From Romanomermis culicivorax (taxonomy: Eukaryota; Nematoda; Enoplea; Mermithida; Mermithidae): 64,000 nt of DNA. The translations under genes were made by a program, and so were the position numbers. The notes below the pieces were generated by a model. That model had not been told where the DNA came from. It did no database searches and worked only from the letters and a program-made list of their open reading frames with translations. The stretch covers positions 856,011 to 920,010 of the forward strand of contig CAWUHX010000142.1 in assembly GCA_963922205.1 (NCBI GenBank), written 5' to 3'. This document shows, piece after piece, positions 50,104-61,110 of this stretch; position 1 is the first letter of the stretch; each line of letters starts with the position of its first letter.

Positions 50104-50179
50104 TTTTTCGGATTTTCGATTTTTCGCAAATTTCGGCGTTTCCTCAACCTTTAGACGAGCTGGTACGGTCACCAAATTA
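50104..50179 (-). promoter_or_regulatory. Element 2 leader with putative primer-binding site
   Basis: 76 nt between LTR and gag ATG. Five bases inside the LTR, the minus strand reads TGGTGACCGTACCAGC, beginning TGG as expected for pairing with a tRNA CCA end. The tRNA is not identified. Confidence 0.5.
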
Positions 50180-50771
50180 TGTCGTGCGTGAGAAATTGAA
50201 GAGATTAGACGACGGAACAAAGCTGTGTAGCTCGACGATTTATCGCGCGTTTAGAAGAGACGTACGGAACGTAGAAGAGCGTATGGAACGCTATAGACGA
50301 AACACTCGGAGTGTTTAACGGAATTAACGCAACGATAGTCGAACGCAGGAGATTGACGGGCTCGTAGAGAGCGCTGTGTCAATTTATCCAGGGATCTTCG
50401 CTCAGGTCGCCAAAGGTTTTCGGATGCCGGAACTCGCGATACACTTACGACCGATACTGGACCAGTCTTACTACTACTTTAGTATTGAGCGATGAGAGGA
50501 TTATATACTTTACTAAACAAAAACTTACTACTGCGAATCGCCCCTTCACAATACTCAAAATGGGTCGCGATGAACAGCAAGAGATACGACCGCTCAAGAC
50601 CGCAACAAAAACGAGAACTAACTTTTTCACAAACGTTCTGCGAGTGTAATGTTGGATGTTGTGAACCTTCGAACAACTTTGAACAACTTTGAGCTCCAAA
50701 ACGATGCGTTCTTGTGAATCACTTTGTAAAACCGACGAGTTTACACTGTAGTCAATCGGCGCTCCACAACA
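50180..50771 (-). repeat. Element 2 5' LTR (592 bp)
   Basis: Direct-repeat partner of 42404-42995, with the same ends and length. It should carry the promoter. Confidence 0.95.
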
Positions 50772-51136
50772 GGCTCGAAAATGAAGTTCAATCGTGCGCC
50801 ATGGGCAAAAAACAATACTTTACTGTACTGCGACGGTGGTTCCTGATCCGCATGAATTACAGATGTACGAAAAAGTAGAAATGGTTTCTACTTGCCCGCA
50901 CGCGCAAAATTATTGGGTCCCGCAAATTTTTCGCCCGGCACCCGCAATGCGGCGCACGATTGTGCGTTCAATTTCCGGGCCGCAAATTGCGGGGCCCGCT
51001 CAAAAATCGGCGGCGCACGTGCGTACAGGTAAGTATATACCCGGCTTTACATTCGGAATCATTTTTCGAGTAAAGCGACCGCGTCTATCGAATTCCCAAT
51101 GGTCGAAAACCCTTACAGCCCAAAAATCCCAATTAA

Positions 51137-51384
51137 GGCCCTGTTATACTTCACCGCGCGGTACCACGCGGCGCCGCGCGGCGCCGGTTGTTCTATTCAT
51201 ACTAAAAAGCGGCGCCGCGCGGTACCGCCTTTTAAGTATGAATAGGTTTTTGTAATTTTTGCGGCGCCGCGCGGCGCCCCATCAGGTTTCAACTAAACCT
51301 ATACACATTTTTTGAGAAGAGCGAAATCCAAAAGTAAAAAAGCGGCGCCGTATGGCGCCGCGCGGTGAGGTGTATGACAGGGCC
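51137..51384. mobile_element. GC-rich MITE with TTAA flanks
   Basis: Ends GGCCCTGTTATACTTCACCGCGCGG and their near inverse (ending GTATGACAGGGCC) are flanked by TTAA on both sides (51133-51136, 51385-51388). The interior holds four or more GGCGCCGCGCGG palindromes. Flanks read as TTAA suggest piggyBac-like insertion; read as TTA they suggest PIF/Harbinger. Confidence 0.75.
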
Positions 51385-51401
51385 TTAAGGCTACCGGTTC
51401 A

Positions 51402-51548
<147 letters not shown>

Positions 51549-51715
51549 TCAAAAAAATAAAAAATCGCATTTGAGATTGCACCCCCAAGATGCTTAGGCC
51601 GAAGTATGGAGCTTGGATATAGCACACCCATTGCGGGGCGTGGTGGGACTGGGGACCCTTAAAAAGTGCGTTTTTTGCATGCTTTTGGGGCTCCACCGAG
51701 CACCACTTGCAGATA

Positions 51716-51761
51716 GGTTTTTGTAATTTTTGCGGCGCCGCGCGGCGCCCCATCAGGTTAC
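51716..51761 (+). repeat. Duplicate of MITE interior (46 bp)
   Basis: The block 'ggtttttgtaatttttgcggcgccgcgcggcgccccatcaggtt' is essentially identical to 51245-51289 inside the neighbouring MITE. It could be a remnant of a second copy or a local duplication. Confidence 0.75.
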
Positions 51762-52003
51762 AAAGTTTTCTTACAAACAAAAGGCACCCCATAGTTTGCC
51801 CCTATGCCCGAAAATATGCAAAAAACCCGAAGGTTCTATCTCTTACCGTTTTGGGTCAAGGGTGGGGGGACATGAAATTTGGGGCCAAGTATATTATAGG
51901 TCGACGCTATCCCTATGATAAACTATACCTCGATTAAGTTCGCTATTTTATCAAGTTGAATAGGATGATTATGTTATATACAAAAGAGGTTTTATTTCCA
52001 CAG

Positions 52004-54028
52004 GGAGCTCAGTCCGCAGCTTTTGTTGAATGCACGAACAACTACTTGAAAGTTTTTTACGAAAATACTTCGAATATTCGGTGCTTTGAAGCATTGAAAA
52101 TAAATGTGCCAGTTAACCATCTGAATCTACTGTTACGGAGTCAAATGTGTAGAAATTTTCCTCCACAGCATTCCGAGTTCTGGCATCATTTCGAAGGAAA
52201 CAGACCATGGATTAAACATACCCGTATAAGTCCGAGATTTTGACCGTCTTGGGGCGTTCTTAATGGCACTTTCCCCAATTACATGTATGTACGGTCTGTT
52301 TTCAATGAAATGTTCGTAAATTGGAAAATGACAAAAATCAGTACTGTCGCCGACATAATGAAAAACCTTTTATTCGTACTATGAATTATTTACATAAAAA
52401 ACTGTTAGAATTATTTGAGTAGCCTCAAAAAACCCCTCTTATATGCAATATACTTCAGCAGAAAACCGCAAGAAATATGAAATAGTAATTGCTTCCTAGC
52501 TTTATTATATTGAAGCATTTCAAGAAAAACCGACTGTAATTCTTCATTTGCGGTTGGAGTTTATACCCTTGAACTTCTCTTCTTCACGCTCTTTTCTAGA
52601 AAAAAGACATGCCTTCACTTTTTTGTTCCAGCTTTAATAATATTCCAGTGCACTCTGGAAAAAATTTATAGCATCTCGATCGACGGTTCGAATAACATGA
52701 TAAAAGTGAAAGAGAGCAAGGAAAAGACATTTCTGTTGATGAACTATGCACCAACGTCAAGGATGAAAATGCCGTTGATCCACAGCAACAACTTCCTGAA
52801 AGTTAACCCGCAGGTATAATGCTAAAAATTGAAATATGATGATAATGAATCGACAACGTAGTTAATAAGAAACTTTTTAAAATTAGTTTTACTGTACCTG
52901 AAGTTTACGTATAATATCAATGTGAAATTAGATAGCTTTTGTCCTCAATGGTCATCGACGTGTTCGGACAGTTTTCATGCTTGAGTTTCTTGTCTTAGGT
53001 CAACCAAAAGGCAGGTGATTGATAACTAGTTAATGATTTGAGTACTTGAAAGTTAAGATCAGAAATATGATTTTTCTGCTTATATCGTATTTTTCTGCAT
53101 AAGTTAGATTTTTGTCACCGTAGTACTATAGGTGTCAAAAGCCTTATGAACTTCAATACTATCTTACAAACAAATTTTACAAATCACTTTCTGCTGCAAT
53201 GTCATATTTACACAAAATTGTTTTTTATAAAATGCTTGTAAATGAAAAAACGACAAAAATACTATCATCACAATATTATTCACGAAATTATTACTGTAAA
53301 ATTTTTAAATTGAAAAATTGGTGAAGTTAGTTGAGTATGCTCACAAATTTTCAGTATGCGGCGTGTGGTTAGGATAAAGTCGTAAAAATACGAAATACTA
53401 TTTTTGTATTCGATTGTTATTACTTACAAACATTTATAAAAACAGGTTATAGTTTCAATTTATGTCATAAATTGAGTGACTGACGAATCAACTGAATCAG
53501 CTATTTATGAAATAAATACTTATTAATCAAACTGTCTTACTATCTCTAAAAAGCTCACATGAAACTGTTGGGTGTGTTATGAAATTATGATAATACGTGG
53601 ATATCCGGTAATAATGTGATATGTGATGATTGTTCAAAATGAATTTAAAATTTTTATCCCGATGTATATGTCACACGGCCATACATGCACGTAGCGGTAT
53701 TCATCCCCAGCAGATCTTGATTAACCCTCAGCAAGAGGAAGAGGGAAGAAGAGAAGGCCGTTATACGAATGAAAATGATACTGTAGCTTGACGATTTTTT
53801 TAAACGAAGTATACTTGATTCCAAAGATGTGACATTAAAACTTGGAAAATTGTTGATCAAGCAAATAGTTTCTCATCTTTGACTAACATAGGTTGACGAA
53901 TATGTTGTTTAGATATTAGGAGACCTTTATTTCGTTATCAAGAAATCTGTCGCATACCATGTCCTGGCTGACCGCCAGCAGAATTTCTATGCCGGGCATG
54001 TATGCACATTACACCGTGATCATGGAAG
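52004..54028 (+). CDS. Three phase-compatible exons of an unrecognised host gene (A, B, C)
   Basis: Exon A is 52004-52223 (acceptor TTTCCACAG, donor C|GTATAAG), B is 52632-52813 (acceptor TTGTTCCAG, donor CAG|GTATAA) and C is 53913-54028 (acceptor GTTTAG, donor AAG|GTCAGT). Phases fit A to B (1+2) and B to C (0). Exon C reads ILGDLYFVIKKSVAYHV, which looks like the 'lYfI..G.v.v' strand pair of a cyclic-nucleotide-binding domain. Exon A is rich in Asn and aromatics and is not recognised. A MITE copy and a degenerate SINE body fill the introns. Upstream exons must lie beyond 51 kb or be missing. Confidence is moderate that these are exons and low for the domain call. Confidence 0.45.
52290..52550. 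mobile_element. MITE family M1 copy (intron)
   Basis: Left end 'acggtctgttttcaatgaaatgttc' and right end 'gaagcatttcaagaaaaaccgactgta' are inverted repeats of the M1 type. Just upstream, at 52273, is a lone hAT-like MITE terminus 'ccccaattacatgtatg'. Confidence 0.6.
53219..53455. mobile_element. MITE family M1 copy (intron)
   Basis: Left end 'ttgttttttataaaatgcttgtaaatg' and right end 'acaaacatttataaaaacaggttata' are inverted. The interior shares 'tatgcggcgtgtgg'-like and 'aaatactatttttgtatt' blocks with family members. Confidence 0.55.
53650..53905 (+). repeat. Degenerate SINE body (head missing)
   Basis: Matches the tail of the SINE at 57060-57360: 'gtatacttgattccaaagatgtgacattaaaacttggaaaatt' and 'aatagtttctcatctttgactaacataggttgacgaatatgttg'. 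It ends immediately before the acceptor of exon C, so the SINE tail may supply the pyrimidine/AG context. Confidence 0.6.
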
Positions 54029-54034
54029 GTCAGT

Positions 54035-55790
54035 AGAAATGCAGGCGAATGTTTTGATGCGGATTATTTTAGCATTAGATTGCCAAGTTAAAGTAGGATT
54101 CAGGTCACAAGCCGATTTCTATATACTTGAAACACCAAGTGCCCAATGTATCCAACTACGTGAGGTTTTCATGTTCTATATAGACCATCAGGCTCGGATA
54201 AGGTTTTTAGTTGTTCATGATTTAATCTCTCAAATTCATTATGAATATCACACTATTTCAGCATGCAGCATATTCTCATTGTTTGTTATGAATCTGCGCC
54301 GAGTTCGTATTTCACGTTTGTACGAATTTTTACTAATTTTACGGATTTTACCCATTAAAAATCGAGGATATTGCGCAGCTGAGTTTTGTTCTTTCAAAAT
54401 TGAATTTTGCTATTTTGAAATTGGTTGAAATTTGTACCATTAATGTATTTGCATTTTATGTCTGTGCATATCTGCTGCCAAAATTGGGCTTCTAACTGTC
54501 CTAGAATAGGCGTTCTAGAATGCCTAATAAAAACTCGGTTGTTGTTACTATCTCCCAGAATAATTCGTATCAACCTATTCACTACTCTATCAAAATCTAT
54601 TTAGTATTTAGCGACGAAAATTATCTGTAAAACAAAAATATGAGTTATTATAGATGCCTGTTCCCGTTTGAATTGAAAATCTTCAGAATATGAAATAGTA
54701 CTTTCTTACCAATCGTATTTAGAAACGATTCTGGACAAACAGACTCTTGTGCTTGCAAGACAAAATTTGTCTTGCTTGATCTTGTCTTGTGTATTGTGTC
54801 TTGAATTTGAATGTATTTGAAATTCATAGACTACCAAACTCGCGACGGTTATCATCATTGTCTGTTTTTTATCATCAATCTTCTAGACTCCTTGCGTACA
54901 TGTCTGAAAAAAGCACAATTAGCAGGCATGCTTCTAGAAAATTCACCTGTCTAATTTGTAGTCTTGAGATAATATTACGTTTCATCTGATCACAAAATTA
55001 TTTTCTGTGACAAGTAATTTACTAGATATTTATTCTATTACATTCAAAAAAGATCGTCACATTTCGCACGCACTCTAATTTCAGTCATTTGTATGCTCTT
55101 CGCCATGTTGACCTTAGTGGATATTCTCTTATTGTGAAATAACGTTGACCATAGATTTGTTTGGAGTCATGTTTGTGCTCTACTAATATGCAAATCGAGG
55201 CCCTTTTCATCAAACTTGATGCTCGTAAGAATCTATGAATTCAAAAAAAGAATTGTTTTTATATGCAAAATATGTCCGAAAACAATATTTTGAAACGTGG
55301 AATATTGCAATGTTGAATAGTGAAACCCAAATGTAAAGCGGTCAACTATCCGACCTTCATGAATTAGGATCAAAGGTGAGTAGGAGCGTAATTTTCTTCT
55401 ACTATGTAATACCACTTTAGCGTACGTGATCGTATGTTAGTCAGACTCTTGATGTTGTTGGTCATTCATTTATAACTGTCGGAGCTCATTGAGACCTTTC
55501 GGTTTACCGAAGATTTTCTTTTCCTAAAATTTTACCCTACCAATTTTTCTTTACATCATCAAGCAGGATTTTGACGACTATGTGACTGGTTCTTTCCAGA
55601 ACTGACTATAGTCACTCTAGTAACGTGTTGATATAGATTTTTCGCTTCTCTCTATAGAATTTTCTGTTATAAATTGTCTAATTATTCAGTGAAGAATTTG
55701 ATTATGCATTTGGTGGAGTCTAAAAACAAAAAAACAAAGCATTGCAGATCATACATAATTTTTTTGGTTGTATTTTCCTGATCTATGAAA
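54035..55790. other. No supported gene
   Basis: AT-rich sequence. A possible small alternative exon (54264-54320, 'catgcagcatattctcattg...') has an acceptor TTTCAG but only a weak donor. TCTTG-rich simple sequence lies near 54745-54800. Confidence 0.4.
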
Positions 55791-55799
55791 GATAATTTA

Positions 55800-56100
55800 T
55801 ACAACGTCGTATTAGCATACATGCACGTGGATGAGGGCTTTGAACCTCATTAGACCACCAGGAGATTTGACCCTGGCAATCAGTGAGAATATAATGAAGG
55901 AAAATGATCGAGAATTGTAGTGCCCCGCAGACACCACTATCACTACAATCACAATTTCCGGACGTGGCTGTTTAACGTAATCGATAGCGTGTCTGCCTTT
56001 ACGCAGAAGGTCGAGGATTCGGGTCGGTGCCAGATCCGCTACCTACTGCACGTCCGCTACCTAATGCACATGCGCTACTTCCTGCTGAGGAATATAGGTT
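55800..56100 (+). repeat. Degenerate tRNA-derived SINE copy
   Basis: Carries 'gtagtgccccgcagacaccactatcactacaatcacaatttcc', matching the pre-head block of the SINEs at 3232 and 3478. A decayed tRNA-like head follows ('gtaatcgatagcgtgtctgcctttacgcagaaggtcgaggattcggg'). Confidence 0.6.
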
Positions 56101-56461
56101 GGAAGTCACATTTACTTTTTGCATTCAATAACGTAGGCAGGATTTCATTATGAGAAAATACAGTAAGCATTTAAGCGTTTACCTTACCAAAGTCAAAAAT
56201 ATAAATAAACAACAAGGCCTCCAAGTAGATAGCATACTAAAAAACAGAGTTTCTGAATTAGAATGTGGATAATTAATGCAAGAAGTCTTCTTGTCTGACC
56301 GATCAATTTAGCATGACTATTATTGCAGTGGTCATTACTGATTATGGACCAGAGAACTTCTGAATTAGTGGTGTCAGTTGGTTTATTTTCAGTTTTCCAA
56401 TTTCTGTGTTCGTTTTTCATGAAATCAATTTCAATTTTCAGGCATTGTTGTTTTTTAAAAG

Positions 56462-56645
56462 AGAACCAAATATATTAGGAAACTACAGTGTTACCTGTGC
56501 AAGGACTCTGATGGCCAATGTCAGGGTTTTGAAATATTCGAACATCAGTTACCATGATTTGGCGAGCTCGTTCCTAATTCCGTCGTCATTTTCTGTTAAT
56601 CTTTTGCATTTGACGCAGATCCAGTACACATTAGTTTCGCCATAA
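56462..56645 (+). CDS. Probable further exon (E) of the CNBD-like host gene
   Basis: With the acceptor at 56460-56461 (TTTTTTAAAAG) the phase matches exon C (2+1). The peptide contains ARTLMANVRVLKYSNISYHDL, resembling the 'R.anVRaLtY.dl' strand that ends a cyclic-nucleotide-binding domain in KCNH/CNG-type channels; helix-like FSVNLLHLTQIQYTL follows. The frame ends at TAA 56643-56645, so either this is the terminus or an unseen donor lies before it. An alternative acceptor at 56440-56441 would give phase 0. No transmembrane exons of a channel were found, so the protein type is open. Confidence 0.4.
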
Positions 56646-57059
56646 CGAATTTTGAAGTTTTCTTCCCAAATTCATTGATCTGTCCTTGTTTTACTTGAGA
56701 CGCACAATGTCTAATAGTTTTTTAAGATTTTGAACTCAAAACATCACAAAAATCCATAATTGTACACGTAAAGAATGAGAAACGTTCATCTTGACTGATC
56801 TTTTGGTATCTCCAGGTGCCCCTGGTACTCTGATGGGTTAATTACATTTTTTGCTCGTTTGAATGTGTTTGTGGGGTCATTTTGATGGTTCTATTACACA
56901 TCTTACTCACTGGTGACTGATCTTTCTGTAGACTCTCTGTAGTATTACGTCGTTTCGATCATTTTCGCATCCTGTTCCATAAAAGCGACAGGGAAAATGC
57001 GTACCTACCGTCATTCATGTTTTCGTTTTCTTTTAATCTTTTGTGCTCGAAAAACCCAT

Positions 57060-57360
57060 ATGGTGGCGGTCGTGCATTAGGTAATGGATGTGCCGTAGAT
57101 AGCGTATCTGCTACCAAATAGAGCGTTCAAGCCCCTCACAGAGTGAGCGTTATGTTTGTGAGGCGCCGGCCATGTGGGTTTGAGCACACGACACGAGATA
57201 AGAATAGGAAGTCATCATAAGAGTGAGAGTGATTCTGTACTGTCTCCTCAAAGAATGCATACTTGATTCCAGGGAAGTAATATTAGAGCCTTGAAAAATT
57301 ATGGCCTCACAAATAGTTTCACCCATTTCACTAATCTAGGTTGAAGAATATGTTGGTTGG
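57060..57360 (+). repeat. tRNA-derived SINE, full-length but diverged
   Basis: The head region 57090-57150 is decayed ('gtagatagcgtatctgctacc', 'gttcaagcccctcac'). The body 'gaggcgccggccatgtgggtttgagcacacgacac' matches the bodies of the 3.3-3.7 kb copies. The tail 'gcatacttgattccagg...aataggttgaagaatatgttg' type matches 53650-53905. Confidence 0.62.
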
Positions 57361-57545
57361 TCATCGAAAAAGAAAAAGAAATTCGAGCCCTCCCTTGCGC
57401 TGCCCGACCTCCTTCGGATATTCTGCATGCTGCAAATTAGTATACAGACGATCAGTATGTCATTTCCAATGACTTTTAATTCTAAATAAGTGGAAGAAAG
57501 AAAAACAATTTTTCCAAGTATTGTTGGCATTCAGTTCTTTCTTTT

Positions 57546-57650
57546 GTGTCTCGCAGAACTTCGTGTTGGAAGAGTGCAACAATATCACTAACGTTATGGC
57601 AAGAAATACTATAAAGAAGCGTTCAGTTATGCAAATAACATACAGCTTTT
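57546..57650 (+). CDS. Possible exon of an unrecognised gene
   Basis: After a good acceptor (TTTTGTGTCTCGCAG) the frame reads NFVLEECNNITNVMARNTIKK and ends in TGA at about 57641. It would be phase-compatible with a donor near the end of the exon at 56462. Support is only composition and the acceptor. Confidence 0.25.
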
Positions 57651-57860
57651 GATAAAGCATAATCGTAATTCACTTCGAATATCCATGAACATCTATTGGA
57701 TCCTACGACGCGGTGGTGTTTTCCAAATTTATTTGAATTCAACGAGGGATTGTGTAAATGAATGCCATCCTTTCAAAATTAAATTTTTATTTTGCCATAT
57801 TGTTTCTTCTAAATTTTGTATCGTGTTAATCGAAACTTTTACTGTAATTGTATAGGCCTA

Positions 57861-58080
57861 TAGCCTGTTTTTCTTAACATACGTCTACATTACAAAACCA
57901 CAAGGCAAGTGCTATTTGATATTTTTGTCATCATCCGCTAAACCACGTCATATGGAACCGAAAATTTTCACTCAGCTTTAGAAATTTTTTGAGTAACAAG
58001 TTGAACAGTGACTTTACATGTGATTTCTGAGTCATTTTTGTCATTTTTTATTTTACAACCATCTCGTGGAAAATAGTCTA
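57861..58080. mobile_element. MITE family M1 copy
   Basis: TA-flanked (57859-57860, 58081-58082). Left end TAGCCTGTTTTTCTTAACA, right end 'aaaatagtcta'. The interior has 'atatttttgtcatcatccgctaaaccacgtcatatgg', the M1 signature. Confidence 0.62.
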
Positions 58081-58089
58081 TAGGTACAC

Positions 58090-58790
58090 ATCGGTTGCCA
58101 TCACCTGCGCACATGGAATCTAGTTATGACCTGTAAGGACCGACAACCCCAAGTGTTACGAGAAGTACAATTGTACAACTATACCCTATAACTTGGAAGA
58201 GTACTGTACTTTTGAGTGTACAGTGCTAGCCCTCAAGCCCATTTCGTATGTATCGACTTGCGTACTCGAACTCTATATTGCTCTACATATTTAATACTCT
58301 TCACTGAAAAGTTCCTCTGTCCTCTTACTCAATTTTGAATAAGACAGGCGGTTACTGTCTTTTTCTAAAAAGCTTCATACATTAATCATATTATACAGTA
58401 GGTGGCGATTTTCCGCACGGATCGGCATTTTTAGTCGTGTGGCATCTTACGCACGCTCGTACACTAGCTCGTAAAATTCGATATTCCCCTCCGCAGGCTT
58501 AATTTCCAATATATAATCAACAGTATACCGCTGATCTTACACGCTGCTTTGTGCCATCATTAAGATGTTATAATCTGAAATATCATACACTGAATATTGA
58601 TCGGATAAAAAAGTTAAGCAGATCAAACTGGCCACGATGATAGCGCGTCATTTCTGATTAATTTCCTTTTGCTGGACGATTTTTCCGACAAAAAATATTG
58701 CGCGAGGGAACTCAGAGACGAACTCTTCCGTGTTGATAAGCGAGAAAAATGGATATTATAGCATCTGTGTGCTTCTACGCTACTAAAGTT
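58090..58790. other. No gene seen
   Basis: AT-rich sequence without supported exons. No repeat family was recognised. Confidence 0.4.
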
Positions 58791-58962
58791 TGTTGGGGAT
58801 GTTGATCCTTCATCCGCCCCTTGATGAAGATTAGCTCATTAACTCAAGTTATCGATTCCCTATTAGTGATGCCCAATATATAATAGTAGCGAGTTAGTTA
58901 TAGAGTTTAGTTAGAGTGAAAATATACCTCGTAGAATTTTTCTTCGTATCATTCCTTCAACA
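58791..58962 (+). repeat. Possible solo LTR (172 bp)
   Basis: It starts TGTTGGGGATGTTGATCC and ends CCTTCAACA, the TGTTG/CAACA ends typical of LTRs. It holds a TATA-like 'caatatataatag' and a T-rich end. No target duplication is visible, so this is tentative. A Copia or Pao type is possible. Confidence 0.35.
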
Positions 58963-59895
58963 GTATCTGTAAAGTTTCGATTCACAGAATTCGTCTCTGT
59001 GTCCTTTGAAATGCTTTGTTTTTAAAAATGTATTTTTATGTGAGAGTAAAACTTCTAACATAAAGTCTTTCTACGATGAAAAATGTCGTCACCATACTTC
59101 GCGCTCGTCCTTATGGAAACCTGATATTATGATCAGTGGTTAAACAAGGTCGGCTAGTCAATTTTTTGAAATTAGTTTTGTATCTATAATCCAGAATGAA
59201 ACGAGGTTATTATTTCAGAGGGTGTCGTTTCTGCTCTTATCAAAATTTTTTGGTTGGTGTCAAGGATAAGACATGTCTGCTCTTGATGTAATGCCTTTTT
59301 CGTTTCCTTTGAGTAATTAATTCATACTTGACGTGTGAGTACTTTTGAGCTTTTTAACAACGAACGGTTTTCTAAAAACTGTTATACAAATTTTCTTAAT
59401 CTGACTATGGAGGATTGTTATAGTTTGTAGTTACGGGCTAATGTTCATGCGCCGAGCACAGATTTTTTTTAAATGAGTGAACGGTAATGATGTTCCTTTG
59501 GATTGGGCAACCTGGAAATTTCCTGTATTTGATCGGACTTTATGGAATTTTTCCGAAAAGTATCCTTGTTGATAAACCTACTAAGATTGAAATATAAATT
59601 GTTGGATGTTCCCCCAAATTTATCTGCGCAATACCCGAATTCATTCGAAAATGTCTACCAGCCCAACATTTGTTTCACATAATTTGTATGAATACAATTT
59701 TTTTTCTAAACTGTACTGCACAGCTCACAATGTGATAGTTAGATGAGATACGTTGCATATTCTCCAAAAACAACCCCTTTCAAGTATATTCTCTACTGAA
59801 GAATTTCAAATCCAATCCCTGTAAAATTCTAACTGTATATTACATTGAGGTCATAGATGCAGGATACATTCCAGAAAGCAAGTAATAAATGGAAA
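58963..59895. other. No gene seen
   Basis: AT-rich sequence, nothing identifiable. Confidence 0.4.
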
Positions 59896-60098
59896 GGCAC
59901 CTTTTCTTGAAATGCTTGTAACTGGAAAGCAATTTATATTTCATTTTTTCGTTCTAGCTACGAAACGAATCATGTGGAAATGACAACCTGCGAGCCTATC
60001 CAACTAAACCTGAACAATTTTTTCAGTAGCTAAATCTACAGTAAAAACCCTATCTGAAGGACTTCTTGTTTTCAGGCATTTCATAAAAAATAGACTTA
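59896..60098. mobile_element. MITE family M1 copy
   Basis: Left end 'ccttttcttgaaatgcttgtaac' and right end 'ggcatttcataaaaaatagactta' are inverted. Interior 'atatttcattttttcgttctagctacgaaacgaatcatgtggaa' and 'gcgagcctatc' fit the family. Confidence 0.6.
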
Positions 60099-60273
60099 TT
60101 AGCTGGATTACAAGTGTCTATTGCAAAGCATGCCCCTGAGGCTCATAAATCAGGAGAAAAAATCTTGTTCCTATGTTACCCCGGTGTGTGATTCTTTATT
60201 GCAGAATATCAAAGTATTCCCAATGTGATTTAGCGATTTTATAGTTGAACTTTATTTCTCACACTAAATCCAG

Positions 60274-61018
60274 CCGAAAAAAGCTTGGCCTGAATTTTTA
60301 TGCGTTATCTATAAACAATGTTACAAGAATTGAGTTGTCATCAATTACTGAAAATGAAGATCTCGCACTGAAACATAGCCTTACGCAATGTCGTATCTCC
60401 TTCGAAAAATTTATGTCTCCAAATTATTACTCGAGTCAGGAAAACTTGCCGATATCTTGCAGTACTAAACGAAATGTCAATCACTGCCAGTGAGAATTGC
60501 AAAAGTATATCATCCAAAAACGTGGTCAGTTTCTATCTTTCAGTATCTTCTCACGGGATTTACACGAAGATGATGACGCTAATAAGCAGTTTCTTCGTTC
60601 ATTTAAAATCTGTTGATAGTTTTTGTGACACTATGGTCAATTTTTTGTTCAAATGAATCATTAATTAGATTTTAGCCGTATAGATTTCCAGAACTCTATC
60701 CCTGCAAGACCGCGATTATGAAACTGGGAAGCAAGCAGTCTTTCACGATTTTCTGCCTGCATTATATATCACTTTGGATTGGAACTTTGTGATCATACTC
60801 AACTAACATTTAAGAATTTTCTGAATACAAAGTTATACAGTGAAAGTTTTGATGCTTCATTCAAGTTAAAAAATGAACTATTCGAAAATACAGAAAATAA
60901 CTGGAGCCGTTTGTTACGTCTCAATCAAATGTCTAATTTGATTTCCACCTTTGCCATCCATCCGCAGGCTAATGCGAAGAAACTGTCCAACAGTCATATA
61001 GTCACCGCAACTAATTAG
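60274..61018 (+). CDS. 3' exons of an unrecognised host gene
   Basis: Exon at 60274-60489 (acceptor AATCCAG, donor CA|GTGAGA) reads LGLNFYALSINNVTRIE and then NYYSSQENLPISCSTKRN. A following piece from 60544 (acceptor TATCTTTCAG), phase 2 to 1, reads IFSRDLHEDDDANKQFLRSF. A last exon 60815-61018 (acceptor ACATTTAAG) reads NFLNTKLYSESFDASFKLKN and stops at TAG 61016-61018. The junction between the second and last pieces lacks a good donor. Composition is clearly protein-like. It may be the C-terminus of the gene seen at 52-56.6 kb. No family is recognised. Confidence 0.45.
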
Positions 61019-61110
61019 AAAGTATAGTTGTTCTCGTAGATTATTCCCTAACGCCCATCTCCAGTCCTTGTTTCACATTTCCATTGTCCTCCATTCAGAT
61101 AAAAAGCACC

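Larger units (their letters stand above)
42404..50771 (-). mobile_element. Element 2: Ty3/Gypsy-type LTR retrotransposon
   Basis: An 8.4-kb element with 592-bp LTRs (TGTCGTG...CACAACA) and a 4-bp target duplication GGCT at 42400-42403 and 50772-50775. The LTRs differ at 3 of 592 sites (0.5%). It encodes one gag-pol frame on the minus strand, related to element 1 but without an extra ORF. A strong polypurine tract (AAAGGGGGAGGAG on the minus strand) abuts the 3' LTR at 42996-43008. Coding is intact except for one in-frame TGA in gag. Confidence 0.95.
41739..51046. mobile_element. MITE with TTA target duplication, split by element 2
   Basis: Left end AGCTGGGTATATACTTACC (41739) and right end GGTAAGTATATACCCGGCT (51046) are inverted repeats continuing as 'cgtacgcacgtgcg' / 'cgcacgtgcgtac'. 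TTA lies on both sides (41736-41738 and 51047-51049), a PIF/Harbinger-like signature. The MITE interior is 41739-42403 plus 50776-51046. It is GC-rich with repeated 'gtgcgg/gccgcat' and sits inside one unit of the 97-bp array. Another repeat fragment ('ggcgccaagcgccggaaaattttgag') is included near 42017. Confidence 0.75.
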
